Positions 23,801 to 35,998 of a stretch of 64,000 nucleotides of DNA are shown here, one piece after another. The notes under the pieces were generated by a model. That model had not been told where the DNA came from, searched no databases, and worked only from the letters and a program-made list of their open reading frames with translations. Position numbers and translations under genes: made by a program. How positions within the stretch are numbered: the first letter of the stretch is position 1; each line of letters starts with the position of its first letter. Origin of the DNA: Oikopleura dioica (taxonomy: Eukaryota > Chordata > Appendicularia > Copelata > Oikopleuridae); assembly GCA_907165135.1 (NCBI GenBank), contig OU015568.1, positions 9,680,501 to 9,744,500 of the forward strand, given 5' to 3'.

Positions 23801-25347
23801 AGCGTCTAATGACCCCGCTCCTTTCAGGGTGACAGTCAAATCCGACGGATGCTAGTCAGTAAAGACGGCCCCGCCGTCTTTCAGGTAAGAGAAGCGCCCA
23901 TGATCATCCATTATTGAGATATTCAGCCAAATCGCGGAGCTCACAACCTTAACGCGCCAAAGCGGCTCAATCGATCTGGATCTGTACCTAGCAATAGTAT
24001 GAACAGTCAACCCCAAGTTCAACAGCATATGCACCATCAGCAACATCTGCAACCCCCTCAGCTCTCCCCTCAGCCTGGAATGAACAATCAATTCAATCAA
24101 GGCAAGCCGCTCGAAGTCGTCAACGTCGTCCAAGTCTCCCCACGTGGTTATCAACAACGAAGCCCTCAAGATGTTCAAATGGAAAGGCGGCGTTCTTACG
24201 GGTACTGCGAATTTTTCCTGAAATTATTTCAAAAAATCTAAACTTAACTTCAGAGACGTCAACACTCTCCAAAATTACGTCCCTAATTCTCCGATGTCAC
24301 CTCATTTCCCGCAAAATGCGGACTTTCAGATGGCGAAGGATGAGAGCAAGAACCAATTTATTGCGCCGCCGAACCGTTCACGAAATCAATCGCTTCCTCC
24401 AACCGATTTGAATGGGCAAATTCAGGTAATACCTTGACGTTGTGTTCAAAAAGCAAACCTCTTTAGTCGATGACATCGCCTCTCCAATCACCCGTGTCCC
24501 CCATGGGCGGGCCTGTATCCCCTTACGCGAGTTCGATGCCTTCTCCCAGCGGGCCAATGATGAGCCCAGTGATGGGTCCTCAAAAGAACTTCTTCGGACA
24601 TCCTACCTCACAAATGAGCGGGCCACTTCGTGTCTCTTCTGTCCAGCAAGGACCTAATAACAAACAAGGCAATAATGGTGGTCAAATGCACCAAGTTCAA
24701 GGCTCGCACAAGACTGTTCAAAGCTACCCGAACATAATTGGTATTTTGAATCCCGCTCAGCGAAACAATCAACAACGATTCACAGTTCAGCAGAGTCGAC
24801 CGAATTTCAACCAGCCTCAGCAGCAGCATAACCGGTAGATTCTTTCGTTTCCGCTTCAAATCCATTAACTCTGTCAGTATCCCTGCTTCAATGAGCCATC
24901 CAATGAGCTACTCGCAGCAGATGAGCCCAAATCCACAACCACTTCCAGCCCAAAATCGAATGACAAACAACAACCATCAGCAACAGTACGCGCTACAGAT
25001 GGCTCCGCAAAAACAGCATCAACAGTCTACTTTATCCAAGTAAGAAGACAAAAATAGACACTCATCAATGATGATAATGATACTTCTAAAATATTGATAC
25101 TGTATCAACTAAGATGCAGACTGCAATACTGTGTTTTTTCTGCTTTGTCAATATATCGTAGAAAACTTGGCAAACTTGATATGAACATATTGAACGTAAC
25201 CTTTTTCGTTTTAGCGATTTGAAGGATCTATCACTTCCCCTTCTTGGCTCAAATGACTTCAGCAGTGACCTAGGTTGCTTGGATTTTCTGGATAACGAAA
25301 TGCCCCTCAATGGCGCATTTGAATCTACTAACAAGCTGATTCAGTAG
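17804..25347 (+). CDS. p160/NCOA-like nuclear receptor coactivator (PAS protein)
   Basis: I propose 19 exons (17804-17825, 18725-19004, 19192-19357, 19397-19447, 19490-19661, 19696-19757, 19794-19990, 20082-20526, 21406-21468, 22552-22742, 22877-22994, 23163-23312, 23508-23777, 23828-23884, 23927-24201, 24254-24425, 24467-24834, 24878-25039, 25215-25347), about 1117 aa; every phase fits. The N-terminus reads like PAS-A (LVDGILLNVFPDGSIHSI) and residues near 240-275 like the end of PAS-B (FYRWLGSVYEPVWLQSF). No bHLH is visible. The middle carries receptor-box-like IYRLLSDD and ILKELLRKND (LxxLL). The C-terminal half is Gln-, Pro- and Met-rich and ends in an acidic Leu/Phe segment like an activation domain. 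Two introns would be 34 and 36 nt. The p160 assignment is inference; the 5' exons are least certain. Confidence 0.6.
18277..18504. repeat. Foldback (inverted-repeat) element in p160-like intron 1
   Basis: Arms of roughly 85 nt are inverted copies: the left contains GCTCGGCAACCTGTGTAA and AAAAGCCGCGTCGCGGCTTT, the right the complement with a few changes (AGCCGCGTAGCGG). The spacer is A/T-rich. No coding capacity, so a MITE-like element. Confidence 0.7.
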
Positions 25348-26001
25348 AATTATGACCTTCAAAAGTGTCTCATTTTTAAAGAAGAATCAACAAGTTTTAA
25401 AAGAATCTTTCGTCCAGCCTGACTTTCTTTCTTTTCTCCTTCCTTTTTCCTTAATCTTTTTCCTTAATTTCGACTTTCTTTATTATTTATCTGCTCATAA
25501 ATAAGGGTAAACATGTGTATTATTTTACTTTTACTAAACACTCACTTCATCGAAAAAATCTAGACCATCGACTGTTCATTTGTGTAACTGTAGTTCAGTT
25601 TAACCTTAAAAAATGGTGCTGATTTTAAAACTCTTCTTCTATATATATAAATTTGAAAACAGAAAACAAAACAAGCTCCTACTATGAGTTCAATAAACCT
25701 GCGTGTTCTGGGAGAATCCCGTAACTACGCCTTTGAAAAAATATCTTTCCATTATTTCTTTTATTTTCTTTCATTTATCTATGTAAGCAGCATTTTTATC
25801 AGTGGCATAAGCCCGCAGGAAACGATTAATAACGGAATCGTTTAATATTATGATTTAGCGTCAAGATTTGACGCATTCTTTTAGATGAAACCATCAGCAT
25901 TTATTTTTCCAACTAATTTATCTTCCTTTATTTATGTGATGGTGAATAGCCTATTCAGATCAGGTGATCGAAATAGTCTAGGACAGTCATTTACTAAATT
26001 A
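25348..26001. other. 3' flank of p160-like gene
   Basis: A/T- and pyrimidine-rich sequence that probably includes the 3' UTR of the upstream gene (AATAAA near 25500 and 25692). No other gene is supported. Confidence 0.45.
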
Positions 26002-26748
26002 TTTAAGGGACCCGGGCGAGTAACGCGATGGCCAACTTTACGCGCTCGCCATTGATCTTTCAGAAAAGCTTTTTTGAAATTTCTTTTTGCTAAACATATC
26101 TTCATTCCCTCAGCTTTCATCTCCCACTTTCAGACTTTTTATATCATGATTAATTCTTGAGCTAGAGTGAAAAAGAGAAGTTCAACTTCAAAAGGCATCA
26201 ACTCCTGCAAACTTCATTTTATTGACATGAAAGCAGCACCATTGAAAAGCCCATTAAATTCTGAACAGATCATACTTAATGCGCTAAGCTGAAACTGCAG
26301 TAATGAGCGATTAAGGCCAGATAAACAAGAAAACTTGGTGCGGGCGCAGCGGGAATCATGTCCCGGGAGCCCAAAATAGCCCGATCGGAGTGTCCTGCCT
26401 TGCTGAGAGCGCTCAGTCTGTTTGTTTATCAGCGCGTTCAGGGCAATTAGTACAGTTCTAGCTTAGCGCATTAAGTATGATCTGTTCAGAATTTAATGGG
26501 CTTTTCAATGGTGCTGCTTTCATGTCAATAAAATGAAGTTTGCAGGAGTTGATGCCTTTTGAAGTTGAACTTCTCTTTTTCACTCTAGCTCAAGAATTAA
26601 TCATGATGTAAAAAGTCTGAAAGTAGGAGATGAAAGCTGAGGGAATGAAGATATGTTTAGCAAAAAGAAATTTCAAAAAAGCTTTTCTGAAAGATCAATG
26701 GCGAGCGCGTGAAGTTGGCCTTCGCGTTACTCGCCCGGGTCCCTTAAA
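26002..26748. mobile_element. Large foldback element flanked by TTAA
   Basis: Two near-identical inverted arms of about 300 nt (about 26003-26300 and 26450-26748) flank a spacer of about 150 nt. The ends read TTAA|GGGACCCGGGCGAG and CTCGCCCGGGTCCC|TTAA, so a TTAA target duplication is plausible, as for piggyBac-type DNA transposons and their MITEs. The arms differ at only a few positions, suggesting recent origin or correction. There is no transposase frame. Confidence 0.75.
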
Positions 26749-26985
26749 CAGAAAACTGCTCTTTTCGCCACTAAAATTGAATGAAAATCATGAATGAAAA
26801 ACTCATCAAAGTATTGAATTTATCTTATTCCTTCTATTTCTATGTAAAATATTTGTCAAAATTGCTAAATTTGCAGAATCCTGTTCAAACAACTATTAAA
26901 AAACTAATAATCAAGGTGGAAAACCTTCAAAGTTCAAAGAAAGAAAATGTTTTGATGAAAAACGGCTTTAGAAGGATTGAAAACG

Positions 26986-29900
26986 ATGGTGAATGTACTA
27001 ATGGTGGCTGAGAAGCCATCATTAGCGCAGTCGATTGCGGAGATCTTGTCAAACAGAAATATGTCTACCAGGCCGGCGAAGACTGGGAATGGTTGAATTT
27101 CGTTCATTTATATTACTCAGATACCATCTAGCAGCATATTTCATACATCGTGATAGATGTCTAGCTGATTTTGCTTTCCTCACAGTACTGACAATGGCGA
27201 CGATGAAATTTGTTGTCCGTAAGATGCCGGGATCTTTATGATTCTTACTAAAATTCAACCGCAAAAGCGGCCCATGCAAAGTTCACGAGTACAAGGGACA
27301 GTATAAAGGCAAGCCAGCGACATTTAAAGTCACCTCGGTTTGCGGTCACGTCTTCTCAATCGACTTTGAGTCCAAGTTCAACAACTGGGACAAGACCGAC
27401 CCGGCCGAGTTGTTCTCCGCGGGGACAGTGAAGGACGAGGCAAATCCAAAAATGCACATGAGAAAGCATCTGAAGACGGAGTCTTCCAGCTGCGATGAGT
27501 TGGTTTTGTGGCTGGATTGTGATAGAGAGGGAGAAAATATCTGTTTTGAAGTGATGAGCTGCATCCCTCACATTCGTGGAAACAGCGTCAAAAGAGCTCA
27601 TTTCTCCGCAATTACCGACAAAGACATCAAAAAAGCAATGAACAATCTCGGCTCTCCCAACAAACTCGAGTCCCTAGCTGTCGATGCTCGACAAGAACTA
27701 GACCTTCGTATCGGCTGTGCATTCACTCGATTTCAGACGAAATTCTTCCAGGGCCAATATGGAGATTTGGATTCAAATTGCATCTCATACGGGCCTTGTC
27801 AAACTCCAACCCTTGGATTCTGCGTCGAGCGACACGATCAAATCACGAAATTCAAGCCGGAGAAATTCTGGAGAATGAATTTAGCCGTGCAGACAGAAAA
27901 CTCCGGAAACTTATATGCGGAATGGCAACGAGGGCGAATTTTTGACCAAGGCATCGCGAATATGCTCCATAGCAAAGTGAAGAATATCAAATCTGCGATT
28001 GTCCAAAGTGTAACGAAGAAAGCGAAAGCGAAACAAAGACCAGTTGCGTTGAATACAGTCGAGCTGTTGAGGGTTTGCTCGGCCAAGTTGGGAATTGGGC
28101 CTGCTCAGGCGATGGTCAGTGCTGAGAGGCTTTATACACAGGAAAGAGACAGAAAGATTAAAATAAAACTGACTTCTCCAAAGACTCATCCTCTATTTAT
28201 CATAAAATAATGTCTGTTTTGATCTCTCGAAAGGGTTACATTTCCTACCCTCGAACAGAAACCACCTCATACTCTCCAAACTTCGACTTTCGCCCTATCA
28301 TTTCAATGCTGCAGCATTCCGGCCCTCATTCTGCCGCTGCTCAAGAATTACTGACTGGCTCTTCTCCCAACCCAAGAAAAGGCGAAGACAAAGGTGACCA
28401 TCCACCAATCACTCCTCAACGAAATTGCTCTGAGTCCGAAGTTGGCGGTGAAGCTTACCGAGTTTATAATTACGTTGCCAGCCACTTCCTGGCTTCCTTG
28501 ATGAAAGACTATAAGTACGAGCAGACGGAAATTACTGTCAAAGTGGGCAATGAAACGTTTTATCTGACGGCGAACCGGGAGAAGGAAAAAGGCTTTGCTC
28601 TGGCGATGACAAATGTTGGAGTCGAGGAATCCGTTTTACCGGATGTTCAAAAAGGTAAAGAATCGAGATGAATGATGCTCTTTTCTTCCCAAAAATAAAG
28701 CCTAATCAATCAATTTAGGAAGTTCGCTAAATGTATCATCATGTCAATTGGAAGAAAAATACACTGGCCCTCCAGATTACCTAACAGAGTCAGATTTAAT
28801 TACCCTTATGGAAAAACACGGAATCGGAACCGACGCCTCCATCCCCGTCCACATCAATAACATCGTCCAAAGAAACTATGTTCAGCTCGTTTCGGGAAGA
28901 AAGCTCGAGCCGACAGAACTGGGGGTCGTTCTAGTCCATGGATACAAGAAGATCGATCCCGATTTGGTCAAACCGCAGATGAGAGCGTCAGTAGAAAAGC
29001 AACTTGATTTGATTGCCCTTGGAAAGACGGATTTTAAAACGATGGTCGATTATGTCTTGAATATTATGCTAAGAAAGTTTCACTACTTTGTGGATCATAT
29101 AAACATGATGGATTCGCTCATGGAGACCAAATTTACTTCTTTGAGGTAAGCTGCTCAAAGAGTTGCTCAAGCAACTTTGAGGTAAAAGCATCTTTATCTT
29201 ATATTTTAACTCAATTTAAATATAAAATCTGATTTTAGTTCAGCTGGCAAGCCGTTTTCAAAGTGTGGCAAATGTAGACGTTTCATGAAGCTAATCGAAG
29301 CAAAGCCGGTGCGCTTATACTGCCCTACATGTAGCGACACTTACAGTCTTCCAAGTGGCCTCCACATAAAGTTATATCAGGAGAAAAAGTGTCCTTTGGA
29401 TGATTTTGAGCTTCTGCTCGCCGCGTCTGGCGGCTCTAGCTCAACTGGATTTGCCATCTGTCCGTATTGGTAAGACAAAATTATTCTGAGAAACATAATG
29501 CGCGAATTTGTAGTTATAATAATCCACCGTTCCCGGGTATGCCAGATCCGGCGCCTTGTTCTTCTTGCTTGCATCCTAGTTGCTCGCAAAGTTTGAGGCG
29601 AACGGGGGTCACTGCGTGTTCTGAGGTAGAATAAAAACTATATGAGCGGCATTTTTATTATTTTGCGAGGAACTTTGATTCAGTAATATTTTAAATTTTA
29701 GTGCGATGATGGAATTATTTATTTGGACCCAAGCTCAAAACCAAAGTGGCGTCTTTCGTGTAACAACACAAATTGTAAAGTTGTTGTGAAAATATTCGAG
29801 GGAGCGCACAAAGTAGACGTCCTGGATGAAGCCTGCAAAACTTGTGAAACGAAGATCTTGTTCTGCGAGTTTAAAAATGGCAAGGAACCGAAAGCGCTGG

Positions 29901-30109
29901 AAGGTGCCTCGACGCACAAAGGATGTATCTTCTGCGACGCAATCTTTTCCAAGCTCGTTTCTGTCAGAAGCGCGACGAGAGCTAGAACAGCTGCTCAGGC
30001 AGGAAGATCGAGGAGAGGCAGAGGTCGTGGAAGGGGAGGAGCAAGAGGCGGTGGCAGAGGCAAACCACCGCGAGATAAGATGTCAAACTTAGCAAACTAC
30101 TTTGTTTGA
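26986..30109 (+). CDS. TOP3B: DNA/RNA topoisomerase III beta
   Basis: Type IA topoisomerase that relaxes negatively supercoiled DNA and also acts on RNA. Exons: 26986-27091, one or more unresolved boundaries to about 27268, then to 28141, 28234-28654, 28719-29145, 29239-29469, 29514-29625 and 29702-30109. The start VLMVAEKPSLAQSIAEIL is the Toprim strand; WLDCDREGENICFEV supplies the acidic metal-binding triad; SYGPCQTPTLGFCVERHD and GYISYPRTETT (catalytic Tyr) follow. Four-Cys zinc motifs and a C-terminal RG box (RGRGRGRGGARGGG) ending MSNLANYFV are specific to TOP3B rather than TOP3A. The intron at 28142-28233 has no GT donor and reads GA-AG. Confidence 0.95.
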
Positions 30110-30211
30110 TTAAACTTTAGTTCAAATTGAATTACGAAAAAAGTTATCACTTCACAGTTCAAAATTCTTTCATTGAGCCATTTTTCTTCTCAGAATGATT
30201 TGAAGCGTTAG

Positions 30212-31222
30212 ATGCTCACTTCGGACATTGGCGGGTTGGTATGCATCGCGCTGGTGTACCTTTTCGTCGGTTATGCTAATTTCGTCGTAATCTTTCATCT
30301 TGCTTCGCCATGCTTTTCATTGCCAGCAGCCTTGACTTTCTGTATAAGTAAGTAAACTATTTGTTTCCGGCAGACTAGACCTGTCTCCTTTTACTTACAC
30401 ACTGTACTTCAGTATTTGCTGTATTCTCTATCGGCCTTATTGCGTCACACCTACAGTGCATGCTCAATGATCCTGGATACGTCCCGGTTCCTGATGTCAA
30501 AATTGACTTTTCTGATACTGGTTCAAGAAAAGTAAGGGATGATGATTGGACTGTTTGCCAGGTAAGAGTCCCTTTACACTTCAATTTTTTATATTTTTCT
30601 AGCGATGCGAGATGTGGCGACCACCAAGAGCCTATCACTGTAAAGTATGTAAACGTTGCGTGAGAAAAATGGACCATCACTGCCCATGGGTTAACAACTG
30701 TGTTGGCGAAAAGAATCAGAGGTAAAAATAGACAGCATGAATTTATAGTACTCGTAGACAATCATGGAAAATAAGCGTCTCAAAGATTAAAAACCGTCGT
30801 TAAGATTCTTCGTCCTGTTTCTTGTTTACACGCTTCTGCTTTGCGCAGTTGCTGGCATAGTTATTGCACTGAGCTGGCGACTTATCTGGGAGATGGAATA
30901 CTCTGCACATGCCCCTCACGCGATGGGTCTTCTTATAGAAGCGTCTCTAATGGGCGTGTTTTCGATTATGATTTTGATGGATCAAGTCTCTTCTATCATT
31001 TCTGACGAGGTAAAACTATCGTGTTGGCAATCATCTAACGAAAACACATAGACTGCTGTAGAAAATATGAAAAGAAGCCGTGGCAAATTAGCAGCCAAAG
31101 CCGCAAATACCCAAAAGCCAACTCCAATCGCGCTGCTTCGTGGAATCTTTGGCCCTGGTGCATATTGGACTTGGCTCATCCCAATTCCAAAGCGATCTAC
31201 TGGCTATGTTCATCTTATTTAA
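30212..31222 (+). CDS. ZDHHC3/7-like palmitoyltransferase
   Basis: S-acyltransferase of Golgi membranes that attaches palmitate to Cys of target proteins. Exons 30212-30347, 30413-30561, 30603-30721, 30805-31009 and 31052-31222 give about 259 aa. Two hydrophobic segments precede the Cys-rich domain with [19 protein letters not shown] and the catalytic D-H-H-C; two more follow. The TTxE position reads Thr-Ala-Val-Glu after the last helix. The closest families by eye are ZDHHC3 and ZDHHC7 ([15 protein letters not shown]), which are typically about 300 aa, so the C-terminus is slightly short. It lies 102 nt after the TOP3B stop on the same strand, so the two could be co-transcribed. Confidence 0.9.
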
Positions 31223-31655
31223 ATATTATAAATATTCTATCAAAGTACCTATGCTGCCCTTTTATATTTTGTTCACTATCTTGGTATTTACCCTGCATCC
31301 CATGTTACTGTGCAATACTCCCGGTTAATATAAACTATATTTTCACTTTTCGAAAATATTGGGCTCATCGGTATTGCTCAATAAAATGTGTGAGTTCTTC
31401 TTTTGCATCGTCAATATTAGTAATTACTTTCAACAAATTATTAATGTTCGGAGAACAAAAATTAGAAGTTACTAATTAGTTACTAATACGAATTAGAAGT
31501 ATGTTATAGCCAATTTTTCGGAATAAGTTATTCCTCAACAGGCAATTTAACGGAATCGCATGATTGTTATACCAAAGTTACGAAAAGTGTCCATGGCATT
31601 AGCTTGACCTTGTCTAGTCTCAGGATCAGACAGTTTCTATTTCGCAAAGATAAAT
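31223..31655. other. Intergenic
   Basis: A/T-rich sequence. An open frame at 31165-31479 is mostly the alternative frame of the ZDHHC end and shows no family signal. Confidence 0.45.
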
Positions 31656-33429
31656 ATGAAAGGTGACCAGAGTCGCATGAGTTCACTTTCGCTAACCCAG
31701 TGCATTCCAACCAATATTGACAAAAGCTTCGTTATAAAACAAGGCAGACATCAAATTTCCTGCCATAACAAAAGTCTTAAAAGAAAAATGTTTAGTAGAT
31801 TTTTTAATAAACATTATATCAGGCTATTTTTAAACTTTGCTGGTTCGCTGCTGATCCTAGAGAGCTTGCTTGGCAGTCTTTGGTTCGACATCGTTAATTT
31901 CAAGGTTGAGATCCAAGGTGAATTCCTCGAAGTCCGTGTCAGAGGAGGATTGTTCAAAGTTTGCTATCCAGAGTTTTATGAAGCAGAGAATGGAACATTG
32001 CTTCTCACGGGCGGGGAAGAGTGCAAATCATTTACAGACGTAGCAGGGATGAACATTACTCGTGGCTTTAAACTCTCCAACGGCTGCATCATCGTCGGTT
32101 TCTTCATTGGCCTGGCAATGCTGATTACACAGATGAAAAAGCGAGTTCGAGATCATCCTTTTATTGCGGAGGGTTATCTCATTGGATTTGGTCTCAATAT
32201 GGCAGCTGCTTCCATCGCACTTGGCGTAGTTACCAGCTCGGGTCTTCTCGTCTGCAACTGTCTGGACGAATTCGGAAGAGATGGGTGGATCAATGTTGTC
32301 GGGACGAATCTTATTTTGATATGCTTCTTTATCAGCGATACAAAAGTCAGTAACATGGAGTTTCGTCATCGAGGAATATGGTTCATGTACGAATTCTTTG
32401 CGTTCTTTGCTGTAATGCTGATAGTTTTCACCGGCCCAAGTTGGATCCACGATACGAGCAGATTTGATAATAGTCCATCTGAATTTTACCTCCATAATTT
32501 TAACCAAACAACCACGTCTACAACCTCAACAACTACCACGACAACAACGACGACTACTACAACAACGACAAAAGGTCGACCAACAATGTCCACTTCGAGG
32601 CCGACCTTGCCCACTTTTAGTCCAACTCTTCCATCAATCAGCCTGTCGACTCTTCCTACACTTCCTAACTTGAAACTAGAGCGTTGTCAGAAAAGGTAAT
32701 TCAATTTCAGCGAATCAAGATTTCATCGATTTCGCATATTCGCGAATTGTTGACAGATAGATTACACTCCAGCAGGTGCACTTGTTGCTCGAGGTAGACT
32801 CGAGTTCAGACATTGTTGAATTTGCTCTTGACAAATAAAGAAGTGAACTCAAATAGATTTTTATTTAGATTCGACATGTGGAACTATTGCGTAGGAATGT
32901 GTAACAGGGACGGCGAAGTTGATTACTGGGACTGTGTTCGTTGGGAGGAGTATCCAGATCAGATGGCCAGTTGGGATCACCCCGTCCCAACAGGCATTCG
33001 TCTTGCTAGAATCTGGTACATTTTGGCGATTGCCTTTGCTGTAATTACTTTTCAAAAGATCAAGAGTAGAGGTACAACTCAATTGATTTGAAAAACGTAT
33101 TCACTGAAATCATAGATGAGAACATCCGAAGCTTTATCCTCGGGTCGATGCTGTTCTGTTGCATTTCTGGAGTGAACATTTATGGCTTCAATCTGGTTCA
33201 ATCTTCGACAGTGATTCCGGGGCGATTTGAAGATAAACTTCCCTTCAATGCTCATTGCTCCGTTGGGGTAAGAAATCAGTAGCGAGTTCTCAGTGTTAAC
33301 TTATTTCAGGGATTCTATTCTATAATTTGCGCTGGCGCTCTCTTCGCAATCATATACTTTACTGATAGTATATTGTTCTTGTCAGAAACCAGAAAACCTT
33401 CACGAACAGATTCCATGCTGAAAGCATGA
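31656..33429 (+). CDS. Tandem claudin-like membrane protein with Thr-rich extracellular insert
   Basis: Exons 31656-32695, 32869-33071, 33116-33267 and 33310-33429 give about 504 aa if the first ATG is used; the ATG at 31788, just before the first hydrophobic stretch, is as likely. Hydrophobic segments suggest two four-helix units. The first has LLGSLWFDI and a pair of Cys in its first loop. The second unit's first loop holds a long insert with about twenty Thr in a run, then Ser/Pro/Thr repeats, then WNYC and two further Cys. The pattern (first loop with W and paired Cys, four helices) recalls the claudin/PMP22 superfamily; the insert should be heavily O-glycosylated. A phase-2 junction at 32695/32869 joins the halves. 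AATAAA lies near 33474. Confidence 0.68.
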
Positions 33430-33747
33430 ACCATTTTAACTGCCTATCTGTATAAATTGTATTTCATCAAAGAAATAAAACATGATGACAAAAACGAATG
33501 CGCGAGTCTCTATGAAGCGAGGATTCCTCAGAATATTTGCAGAGTAATATCGATTTGACATTTCGTAAAATATAGCGATCTGTGGAACGTTAATTTCTTA
33601 GGCGAGAAGACTTTCCTACACAATGACAATTCTCTTCTTCGTTACGGAAATTCGTTGAGAAAGCATTATTAATAAGAGCATGTCAATATGGCTGCATAAA
33701 AAGCAAGGGCATTGGAGAAATAGATTAGTTATAGACATCTACTAGAG

Positions 33748-34617
33748 ATGGAAGAAGTTGCAGCTTTTTACTGGAATTGCAGAAGATATGATGTCTTTGG
33801 TGCAATGGTCACAGCTTGGATATGGCTCTGCTTCAACAAAGCGATCATAGGAGTTTCATTTTGTTATGGAAGCGCGATAACGCACAGAAATGTCTTTTAC
33901 GAGTATGCTGTTGTTTGGCTTATATGTATCATCAACTTTATTGCATGCTGTCTTATCTTTACCTACTACTTCGATTATGGTGCGATTAGTATGCTTCGTG
34001 GAAGTCTAGCAATGTCGTGCTTAGGTAAAATAAGTTATGCTTCTTAGCTGCATGATATTTTAGCGCTGATTTTCTCTACTTTGCTAGCGATACAAGTCAT
34101 ACGAGAGCTTTGCATGTCGAAAAACCAGCAAGTTCGGGCGAATGCTGTCGCTGAGACAAATGCTACGACTCAATTTGATCAAAACGGGAATCTTGCTCCT
34201 CCACCTTACCAGAATCAACCTCAGCCTCAGCAACAACCTGTCGTTGTTCAGACTGTGGCTGCTCCACCACCGCCACCACCAGTCGGTAAGCAAGCAATTA
34301 GATTAATAAGATACTCATCATTATTTCAGCACCGACATACGTTCGATTACCAAATGGTCAGCTTCAGCTTATACAAACAGTACAGCAGCAAACACCTCAA
34401 ACTGTGTATGTCACGAATCCAGCACCTCAACCAGTTTATCCTGTGAAAACAAGCGAACAACATTTCTATAGCTTCGCAGTAGCACAGACTCTCTGTAAGT
34501 CATTAGTTTTCAAATCAAATTGAATATAGCAATTCAGTAATGATGACGAATATTGCCTTCTCTGCAATTTGCGTTGGATATCTTGCCTATGGTCTGGATC
34601 AATGTTATTATTATTAA
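33748..34617 (+). CDS. Proline-rich four-helix membrane protein, paralogue 1
   Basis: Exons 33748-34024, 34064-34285, 34330-34494 and 34538-34617 give about 247 aa. Three hydrophobic helices occupy the first third (around ICIINFIACCLIFTYYF for the second). A Gln- and Pro-rich loop with PPPYQN and PPPPPPV follows, then the conserved segment YVRLPNGQLQLIQ and a last helix (MTNIAFSAICVGYLAYG). Pro-Pro-x-Tyr suggests binding to WW domains. I do not recognise the family. Two paralogues follow on the same strand. Confidence 0.72.
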
Positions 34618-34947
34618 GATTTTTCTGTCCCAAACATTCAGTTGCTAGAATAAAAGTTTGCTTCTAAAATAAATCTCCAATATGTTTCGGATCTTCGTGA
34701 CATAGATAATGAACATTCTAAAAGTAAAGGCTTTGGCGCAGACTCGAGTGAATAGAGAAGAGAGAGTAACTGAGTTGCTATCTTACCCATAGTCAACGAT
34801 AAATTAATCATAGGAACTTGAGTCCTACGATTAGTAAAGATTCTACATACTCACCTAATGTCAACAACTGTAAATCGTCAAATAAGAGTTTGCAAATAGT
34901 CGCGTTTATAATGAACTGTATGCGTCTTTCTTCTCCTAAAAATCGTA
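34618..34947. other. Spacer between paralogues 1 and 2
   Basis: 330 nt with the end of paralogue 1 (AATAAA-like ATAAAA near 34650) and the promoter of paralogue 2. No gene seen. Confidence 0.4.
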
Positions 34948-35864
34948 ATGGAAGAGATTTTACCAGCAATTAATGATCGCGGCTACTGTTATTATGGAGA
35001 TATCAGTGGATCCTTCGTAACCGCCTGCATCTGGATTGGTTTTAATAAAGTGCTGCTCGGAATTTCCTTCTGCTACGGAAACAGAGTTGCACATAAAAAT
35101 GTCTTCTACGAATATTCATTGGTTTGGCTCATTTGTATTCTAAACCTTGTTGCGTGCATTTTGATCATCGTTCTTTGGTGCTCCGGCTACTACAGTAAAA
35201 ATTACGATTATTCTTACTATAATTCCGAAATTTCGTGGCCGATGTTTAGAGCTACAATTTCTATGACGACTCTCGGTAATTTTAATTCATTTTAAATTGA
35301 TAAATTAAAACTTATTAGCATTGGGTTTCTCAGTAATTCTGATGGTTCAAGTCATCCATCAATTTTGTGCTGCAAAAAATAAACAAATCCAAGAGTACTC
35401 TGACAATCAAAATGCTCCTCAAACAACTGCAGTCGATCAGCCATCAGATATAGTCCCACCTCCAGCATATCCACAGCAGCAGACAGTCACGATTCAAGCA
35501 CCTCCTAATCAATCGCTACCTCAGGGTACTCCACAAGGTTGTTCCGAAAACATATGTAACATATTTCACGATATTTTTAGCTCCGACTTATATTCAACTT
35601 CCAAACGGACAGGTTCAATTAATTCAGCCAGGTCAAGCTCAAACTGTCTACGTCACTGCACCAAAGCCGCCACCAATCTATAAAACAAGCGAAGAACACC
35701 TTGCTACTTTTCAATGGCCGAAGCTTTCAGTAATTGAGGGCAAGTATGAATTTTTTCTAAGAAATATTTTAGTGATGATTCTTAATATCGCTTTTGCTGC
35801 AATCAGCCTTTCCTATCTTGCAATGGGTTTTCAGCTCTGCAAGAAGTACGACTCAAACGCCTAA
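34948..35864 (+). CDS. Proline-rich four-helix membrane protein, paralogue 2
   Basis: Exons 34948-35275, 35319-35537, 35581-35739 and 35773-35864 give about 265 aa with the same intron positions and phases (all phase 1) as paralogue 1. It starts MEEILPAINDRGYCYYG. The loop has PPPAYPQQQ, then APTYIQLPNGQVQLIQ as in paralogue 1, then PKPPPIYKTSEEHL, and the last helix ends LCKKYDSNA. The third intron appears to start with GC (GAGG|GCAAGT), because only this keeps the phase found in the two paralogues. Confidence 0.75.
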
Positions 35865-35998
35865 TGACTCTTTCAAGACTTCAAATTTGAACTTTTACTG
35901 TACTGAAAAGTCATTTCGTCAACATTCTTAGCTTGTTCATAGAGAGCACGCAAACGTTTGAATAAATTTCAGACTGCTGTATTTTCATCAAGATCTTG

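Noticed and set aside
31165-31479. Plus-strand frame overlapping the end of the ZDHHC gene
   Set aside because: Different frame from the DHHC exon and no domain signal.
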